NCBI GenBank assembly: GCA_003427395.1 | Contig: BFEA01000028.1 | Location: 3,067,701 to 3,093,684 of the forward strand | Length of the DNA stretch: 25,984 nt | Source of the DNA: Chara braunii | Taxonomy: Eukaryota > Streptophyta > Charophyceae > Charales > Characeae | Direction: 5' to 3' | In this document: positions 20,304-25,984 of the stretch, piece by piece | Layout: the number at the start of each line of letters is the position of its first letter | How positions within the stretch are numbered: position 1 is the first letter of the stretch | Notes under the pieces: model-generated | Told to the model about the DNA's origin: nothing | Seen by the model: the letters and a program-made list of their open reading frames with translations, nothing else | Databases searched by the model: none | Translations under genes and position numbers: made by a program

Positions 20304-22745
20304 CTAAAGGTTGGTTCCAGGAGCCGCCGCTGTTCCTTGTGCTTGACGTTGCCAGGGTAGCATGCCTTTGCGATGAAGTACCAGAGCAACAACAGATAGG
20401 AGCACAACACCTGCAAGTCCACCAACAACCCCACCCACTATTGCTCCCGTTTTCTTGGAAGAGTTTTTCTTCTTTTCCCCATCCCCAACTCCAAGAAGTC
20501 CGCCAGCTGTGTTCACCAGCAAATTGGTCTGGACGACAGCTATTATGCTTTCATCTTCCAGTTTCGTAGGTTTGCATGTTACATGCCCCTCAATTGAAGA
20601 ATCTGTTTTGATAATTTCAGTGACTGCAGCTCCACCAGTCAAGGTCAGATATCGGCACTGGAATACTGGAGGTGTCCCGTCGTTTCCTGAGCTTGTAGAT
20701 GTATCAACTGGGGTAACCTCCAAAGTAATCCTGACAGCTTCTTCCGTCTCCTTCAAACTAACTGGTGTTGAGGAGGAGACTGTTGAGCCAGCAGACGAGT
20801 TCTGGGCTGTAATAGCAATCATGGCTACATGGCTGACGATTATTGACCTGTCCTCAATAAGTCCATTTGCTAAAGAGGGGTCCAGGGTGCAAGACATGGA
20901 TACAACAAGTGTGTCAGCTCCCCTACACAGGGGATCCAAGTCACACAAGGCCTTCACGTCCTCTGGAAGCTGGAGCAGGCATGCTGTAACATTGTCATCA
21001 TTTGATGTGCTGCCCTGTGATGTACTACCATCACTGCCAGATATGCCGTCTGGCGTCTGCAGGAGGCGCCTGACAGCTATGCGGTTTCCCCTGTGTGCCA
21101 TGAGCATCCTGCTGCCCCCTGCTCCACTGGGATCAGGGATCGATGTCGTGTTTTTCCAGGAATCGACCACACGGATCTCTTGCTGGGATTGTAGAGGCAA
21201 CTGTGGTTGTGACTCACCTGTAGATGCGGGGCTTGGTGAGGATGATGGTGATTGCGGAGAGACAGTACCTGTGCCATTTGTATGGTTCTTTGCAAATCGG
21301 TTATTCCATTGTCTGATCACCACTTCCAACTGTTTGGGAAACTTCTTTCGGCCTTCCTCGACAGTAGGTGCCAGTTTCTGCCGCTTTGCAGTGATGTTGA
21401 AGGGCCCTCTATCTGACAACTTTATCGATGCCATGGCCACTCCTGTAAGACCATCGGTCGACCACTTAGTCTTGTTCTCCCTAGGAACAAGTGAGCTTGA
21501 CATCATTTCTGACATTGTCTTATGACAGGACTTTAGGTTTGTGAACGCAGCCACAACCTGCAATTTGGCAGTCTCCACTATCTGCGGATCCATGTCGGCG
21601 CTGCTAACCATAAAACTTCCCCCAGTTGCACTCCAAGGCTGGTCTGAGATTGCACTAAAAGAAGCGATCGAGGCTCCCCCATCCTTTGCCAAAAGGTTAG
21701 CGACTTCCCAGTAAAATCTCTTCAAGCTATACTCCTTTGGACCATATGACTGGATTCCTTTAGACATGGCATTGAGCACAGCACGGACGTTATTCTCATC
21801 CTCCAGAACCCCTTGTTCAAAAAGAAGTGAATCGCTGGATTTTGCTTGAGAGGCCATACCTTCCAGAGCCTGTGCAATCGTTTCAAATGTCTTTTGGGTG
21901 CTTGATGTATCCACTTCCTCGGCATTGTTGACGACGACATGAATGACTTGGATGACGTTCACAAGGTCAGCTGTCGGATCAGAAACCATAGCAGCCAGTG
22001 CGTCCAACATCATCTTGCGCGCCTGTAAACGAATTGTGGCACCTTCAGTTGTTTCCATGAACTGCCATGACTGAGGAGAAGGGGATGGTGAAGAGGCTGG
22101 TGGTCCCGTTTCGTCCCCAGCGGGCGAAGATCGCACTGCTCTTGCATTAGCATTCAACTCAGCGGCGGTGCTGAGCACATATGAAGCAAGGAGTGAAGGG
22201 TCGGTTGTGCTGATGAAGCGCATCTGCTCTGTCATCAGGTTCAGAGCCGCCAGCTTCTGTGATGCTGCAGCATCCTCTGCTGTCAACGAGTCGTTACTGG
22301 ATACGGGAGGGTCCGACACCCAAAAAAAGCTCTGTGAAGCCTGCACGTCCAGTTCCGTTGTTGAGCATCCAGTCAGCCTGTCAATATCAGAGGCACAGAC
22401 ATAGAACGTGCGCTTGCCACTCGGAACATAGTTAAACACAATGAAAGACTGCCTCGAGTCTCGAACAGCTGTGAATTTCCCACCCGCATCAAGCAAATAA
22501 CCAAACTCATAGGACAGCTCAGAGTCTGCCACCCAGTCCATCGCTGAAGCTCTGTACCGAGGCGAATCTGGGAGTGTGCTGGACGTTGAAAGTACACCCT
22601 TCTTGACCTCGGGTCTGCTATCTTCCCATGGTGTTGACACAACGTTTGCGGCGATCGACAGAAGAGAAGCACCAGAAGAGGAATCCGAAGAGACTGAGAA
22701 ACAATTGTTATTACCTGCTGCATTGCAGAACGGCTGCCGTCCAAC
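20304..22745 (-). CDS. Terminal exon, PKD1/REJ-like membrane protein
   Basis: About 813 codons in one exon, phase 0, from V (22745) to TAG at 20304. Upstream, a CTAAC branch motif about 35 bases before ATGCAG marks a 3' splice site, so the ATG next to it (22751-22753) is probably intronic and the true N-terminus lies on earlier exons. Near residue 80, ELSYEFGY followed by a glycine-rich turn and YVPSGKRTFYV matches the REJ-type module of polycystin-1 and sperm egg-jelly receptors. A long helical region follows (MLDALAAMVSDPTADLVNVI). The mid-part is Ser/Pro-rich. One membrane helix (AIVGGVVGGLAGVVLLSVVA...) at about 771-793 is followed by a 20-residue basic-start tail, which predicts an outside N-terminus. 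No polycystin channel domain is present. Confidence 0.75.
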   Translation of the reverse strand, partial: VGRQPFCNAAGNNNCFSVSSDSSSGASLLSIAANVVSTPWEDSRPEVKKGVLSTSSTLPDSPRYRASAMDWVADSELSYEFGYLLDAGGKFTAVRDSRQSFIVFNYVPSGKRTFYVCASDIDRLTGCSTTELDVQASQSFFWVSDPPVSSNDSLTAEDAAASQKLAALNLMTEQMRFISTTDPSLLASYVLSTAAELNANARAVRSSPAGDETGPPASSPSPSPQSWQFMETTEGATIRLQARKMMLDALAAMVSDPTADLVNVIQVIHVVVNNAEEVDTSSTQKTFETIAQALEGMASQAKSSDSLLFEQGVLEDENNVRAVLNAMSKGIQSYGPKEYSLKRFYWEVANLLAKDGGASIASFSAISDQPWSATGGSFMVSSADMDPQIVETAKLQVVAAFTNLKSCHKTMSEMMSSSLVPRENKTKWSTDGLTGVAMASIKLSDRGPFNITAKRQKLAPTVEEGRKKFPKQLEVVIRQWNNRFAKNHTNGTGTVSPQSPSSSPSPASTGESQPQLPLQSQQEIRVVDSWKNTTSIPDPSGAGGSRMLMAHRGNRIAVRRLLQTPDGISGSDGSTSQGSTSNDDNVTACLLQLPEDVKALCDLDPLCRGADTLVVSMSCTLDPSLANGLIEDRSIIVSHVAMIAITAQNSSAGSTVSSSTPVSLKETEEAVRITLEVTPVDTSTSSGNDGTPPVFQCRYLTLTGGAAVTEIIKTDSSIEGHVTCKPTKLEDESIIAVVQTNLLVNTAGGLLGVGDGEKKKNSSKKTGAIVGGVVGGLAGVVLLSVVALVLHRKGMLPWQRQAQGTAAAPGTNL

Positions 22746-22790
22746 CTGCATCACGACAAGTGTTCAGGTTTCATACTTGAATGGTTAGAA
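22746..22790 (-). other. 3' splice site of the REJ-like exon
   Basis: On the minus strand, TTTCTAACC (a plant-type CTAAC branch motif) precedes TGATGCAG by about 35 bases, and the open frame begins right after the AG. The pyrimidine tract between them is weak. Confidence 0.5.
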
Positions 22791-23437
22791 ACTAAGCAGG
22801 GCATGCACTTCTGGAGCACCGAGTGATACTGCACACGGAGAAGAACGGTCTACCAGTACCTTCCCTTGAGAATGATGTCATTCATGCTGTCCATAGATTT
22901 CTATGCTATTATACACCCTCTTGTGGTTTTGTCCTCTGCAGTTGTTGCTTTTGCAGAGAGACGAAATCCAACACAGTCCATCAGCTGATCATGGAGACTG
23001 CCTGATTACGCTAGTCGGCATGGGTATAAGGTCCTGAATAAAATGTGTTCCCCTGAATAAACTCATGGGCATTACAATTGCATTGAACATGATTTTAAGC
23101 TGATTGGGTATCAAACAGCACAGCTAGCAGCATGGTGGGCTGTAGCAGTCTTCAGTCCAACATGCAATCTGTCAATGAGGAAACACCGTCATCATCAGGC
23201 GTGCCATCATATGCAAACAATTGATAATCACAATCACCTGGCATCACAGAGAATTTGTTTCCTTCAAAGTTCAAACTCATCTGTTATCATCAGGCATGAC
23301 TGCCATGCTTTTTCCGCCACACAAAGCGTTCTAATATCTTTTTTTTTTTAATAATACTTTTCACACTATCATCATATCTAATGATTAAAATGATTATTAC
23401 CTTGCCGCCTGCAGTGGGGGCGGTGCACTCAATCCCC
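22791..23437. other. Presumed intron, no gene seen
   Basis: This is upstream of the REJ-like exon on its strand. No exon with matching protein sense was found. Contains ATCATCAGGC motifs repeated near 23193 and 23288 and an AT-rich stretch with a T run at 23339-23349. Confidence 0.4.
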
Positions 23438-23560
23438 ACAGAAAAAGAAAAAACAGGAACAATCAGACTTGCTCATTCGTCTACCAGCGCTCTCTCGACA
23501 GAAAAAGAGAAAACAAAGGAACAATCAGACTTGCTCATTTGTCTATCAGCACTCTCTCTT
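23438..23560. repeat. 60-bp tandem duplication
   Basis: Two adjacent units begin ACAGAAAAAGA at 23438 and 23498 and share ACAATCAGACTTGCTCATT and the CTCTCT end, with a handful of substitutions. It lies in pyrimidine/purine-rich presumed intron sequence. Confidence 0.85.
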
Positions 23561-23909
23561 TCGTCCATTTTTCTTATTTATTCTGCTTCCCGCCCCCCCT
23601 TTCATGCATGCATGTTTTTTTAACTTTTTTCTTCTTTGTTGTCTCCTTTTTCCTCCTTTCCAGAAACATTTCGTCCTTATGTGACTTTCCCCAATTGCAC
23701 GATGGGCATTGCCGGTCAATAAAGGCCATCCTCACGCCAGAATCTGGTCATGAACCTGATGTGCAAAAAATGCTACACTCGTCTACCACATCTGGTTAGA
23801 AACACACCCAAACTATCCGCGCTGATGGACCGACTGCAACAAAATTCAAATCCCGTATTGGCGCACAGCAGGCCCTTCTCCCACTGCCAATGCTCCTTAA
23901 GTGGAAGGG

Positions 23910-23911
<2 letters not shown>

Positions 23912-23980
<69 letters not shown>
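23912..23980. repeat. (TC)n microsatellite
   Basis: About 34 uninterrupted TC units, unrelated in flanks to the LTR microsatellites. It sits in presumed intron or intergenic DNA. Confidence 0.97.
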
Positions 23981-23983
<3 letters not shown>

Positions 23984-25144
23984 CCTCCCCCTAAATATGT
24001 ATTGTCACGTACATATCAACTAAAGAGTGCGCTTTGTGAAACAAATGAAGAAAATAGCAGACAAGACACTGAAACTGTTCTTTTGCCTTTGCTGTGTTCT
24101 TTCTTTCTTTTCTTTCCTTAATTTGTTAGGACCTGCCAAACACGGACTGAGACACACAGCTGATTTCTGAGTTTTGCCAATGGAATGCATGCCTTGCTGA
24201 GGTTCCCGCTTGTTGCTGAGTTTTCTAAGTCTGAGTGTGTGCGTGCTTGCTGGTCTGCATGCCTGTCTGAGTGTTTGTCGGTTTGAGTGTGTGTGTGACT
24301 CGTGGGGTACTTGTCCGTGTGGAAGGCCCGAAGGCTCAGTACTTACCTGTGGCCGTGGCATTGAGGGTTGCAGCGGGGAAAACACTCAAGTGGCGGGGAA
24401 GGAGGCCCACGACACTTGAAGCAGCGGAAAAACACTCAAGTGACAGGTAGGCCGGTACCATACCAGGTAGAGGTAGATGTGTCGGTACTCGAGGCCGAGC
24501 AGAAGAAGACAAAGTTGGCATTTTTAGAGGCCCAGTAGCTGTAGGCTAGGTCTAGGCAGGTACAAGTCCAACCAGTCTGAGTCTAGCGCCTGTACGGGCA
24601 ATATCAGAGTCTGAAATGGTGTTTCCCTCCGAAAGGGAGGAGGTACCGGTTGCTTGGAGGCCGCACAGTGTAGAGAGTCACTCGCCAAGAGGCAAGCAGG
24701 CCGTTATATTTCTCCTCATCATCTGTGTGCAAGTTTGGCGACACACTGGTTGGAGCGCTGGCTGGAGCAGTGCTAAGCATCAAGAGCAGCGCTGCTGGGG
24801 AGGAGCAAGGACAGGACGAGGAAGAAGACCAGGACTAGGAGGGAGGAGTTCCAGAGGTACTTACCTGGCTATGGTGGATGCCATTCATCACCTTGGTGGG
24901 CGTGCATTTGCAAGGCCCCCGTTTGGGTAGAGCTACACCAAGAAGCTTTGAGGCAGACTCAGGCATGGCGGCCTGAGCTAGAGCAGCCATAGCTGTTCTG
25001 TATTGTCCTTTGCACAGCAGGGCGGTGCCCTGGTAGTCCACCGTAGCCTTGGCCGTGGAAGGAGGAAGAAGAAGGGTGGCCATGGCTATGGTGGACCTCA
25101 TATGATGCGTGCAGTAGAAGAGGGCTTCGGACATGGATTCTGGT
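23981..25144. other. Intergenic sequence with short repeats
   Basis: No gene found. GCAGCGG...AACACTCAAGTG occurs at 24370 and 24421 (51-base period). TGTACGGGCAA near 24592 resembles GTACGGGCAACC near 25487. The segment 24840-25110 has repeated GGCTATGGTGGA-like motifs, including the second copy of the diverged repeat. It may belong partly to the LTR that ends at 25691. Confidence 0.4.
24860..24930 (+). repeat. Diverged dispersed repeat, copy 2
   Basis: Counterpart of 19290-19360, in the same orientation and about 5.5 kb away. The shared layout is TATGG(C/T)GGA..., then GGTTGGCGCTGC versus GGTGGGCGTGCA, then TTGGAAGG versus TTGCAAGG. Confidence 0.4.
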
Positions 25145-25691
25145 TCAGCCATTCAACATTATTATTATTATTTATTGTTTGAATAAGAGGGGAGGAGCGT
25201 TACGGACTCAGCCAGGGCTCAACCCCTGGTCCACGGGTTACCACCCACCAGGCTGCCATTTTATTTTTGGGTTTCCGTTCTCCGGTTCGTGACTGTTGGA
25301 GCGGCGCCCTTTGCAGTTGGCGCCCGTTCTCAAACTCCTCCTTTGGCACTTTCAGATTTTGATACTTGGCGCCATCTGGCATTCTGGCGCCTAGACTCAG
25401 ACCTTCGATTCTCAGTTCAGCCCTGAGGCGCACTTCTGCCCTCGGGATTGAACTTGAGTCCGGTACTTAAGACTGGACTCAAGCCCAGTACGGGCAACCA
25501 GTTTTCAGCGACTGTGCTTGCTTTGTGTGACTTGCCTCTCCGGCATCGATATTTGAAGACTTCGACTTTGAGACTCCGCTACTTTGTCTGCATCTGTCGA
25601 GTCCGTCAGTCTTGTCGAGTGAGTGCGTGGGTGTGTGTGTGTACTCTCACTCTCTCTCCCTCTCTCTCTCCTCTGCCTCTCGCTCGTTACA
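25145..25691 (+). repeat. 3' part of an LTR of a second retrotransposon
   Basis: The sequence ends TTACA at 25691, one base before a primer-binding site, which is the classical LTR end. The 5' start was not determined; the left coordinate is only where the character of the DNA changes after an ATT-rich stretch. It contains four GGCGCC motifs (25303, 25319, 25368, 25386) and, near the end, a GT then CT-rich stretch. There is no homology by eye to the 2.8-kb LTR. Confidence 0.5.
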
Positions 25692-25692
25692 C

Positions 25693-25704
25693 TGGTATTG
25701 GAGC
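25693..25704 (+). promoter_or_regulatory. Primer-binding site of the second element
   Basis: TGGTATTGGAGC follows the LTR end by one base. It is identical over 12 bases to the site at 3461. The element body would continue to the right, outside the window. Confidence 0.7.
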
Positions 25705-25984
25705 AGTCTTGCGACCCTCCCCCCCGCCCGACATCAAGACCAGTTCCATACATTGCCGCACTCATCAACGAGGAGCATCCACTTCGTCGACTGTTGCCGT
25801 GCTACATCCGTCGTGATCATCGACCCCAGCGCGGCACTCCTCGTAGCGCTAGCATCTGCGGCAGCGTATCCGCATTGCCTGAACCTTGCCGACGTCACGA
25901 CCAGGTACATGCAATTTTTATTTTTTTATTTTTCCTTCTTCCCCCCAATTCTCTTCCTCCCCTGCTACTTCCTCCCCCCCCCCC
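25705..25984 (+). mobile_element. Leader of the second retrotransposon (partial)
   Basis: About 280 bases after the PBS with no gag-like frame yet. The sequence turns T-rich near 25915 and ends in a C run at the window edge. Consistent with an untranslated leader; the identity of the element cannot be told. Confidence 0.35.

Noticed and set aside
20455-21525. 356-codon plus-strand open frame
   Set aside because: It is the opposite strand of the REJ-like exon, which has the domain motif, splice site and membrane helix.

Overview
This is eukaryotic, plant-lineage nuclear DNA that is dominated by decayed retrotransposons. The evidence is a Ty3/gypsy polyprotein in the order gag, protease, reverse transcriptase (RT), RNase H, integrase; a LINE-1 fragment with a plant-type zf-RVT domain; long CT/GA microsatellites; spliceosomal acceptors with CTAAC branch sites; and an assembly gap. 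A PKD1/REJ-like membrane protein sits beside these plant-type elements. Land plants generally lack that family, so a streptophyte green alga such as a Charales species is my best guess. That is an inference, and no species marker is present.

Left part (1-13521): a long Ty3/gypsy element in + orientation. Its 5' LTR is about 2.8 kb (649-3444), followed by a primer-binding site (PBS) at 3461. The internal region runs through gag, protease, RT, RNase H and integrase to 10166. A second decayed reading region (10163-12049) lies where env-like genes sit, and its ATG overlaps the integrase stop (ATGA). gag is interrupted by a cluster of direct and inverted repeats (4161-4555). Many stops and two opposite one-base shifts make the whole element a pseudogene.

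Middle (12341-16388): the first ~1.1 kb of the same LTR in + orientation, containing a 150-N gap, is joined head-on to a complete inverted LTR (13522-16388). Together they form a large palindrome. The join falls exactly at the CA end of the inverted LTR.

Right part (16389-25984): a broken LINE fragment on the minus strand (16500-18302) abuts a well-supported terminal exon of an unrecognised gene (18306-18671, minus). Next come a mostly non-coding stretch with one weak plus-strand exon candidate, and then the long terminal exon (20304-22745, minus) of a REJ-like single-pass membrane protein. Its 5' exons were not found. The last 3 kb is intron-like or intergenic, with a tandem repeat, a CT microsatellite and a diverged dispersed repeat. 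At the right edge lies the 3' end of another LTR plus a PBS (25693), which marks the start of a second retrotransposon that runs out of the window.
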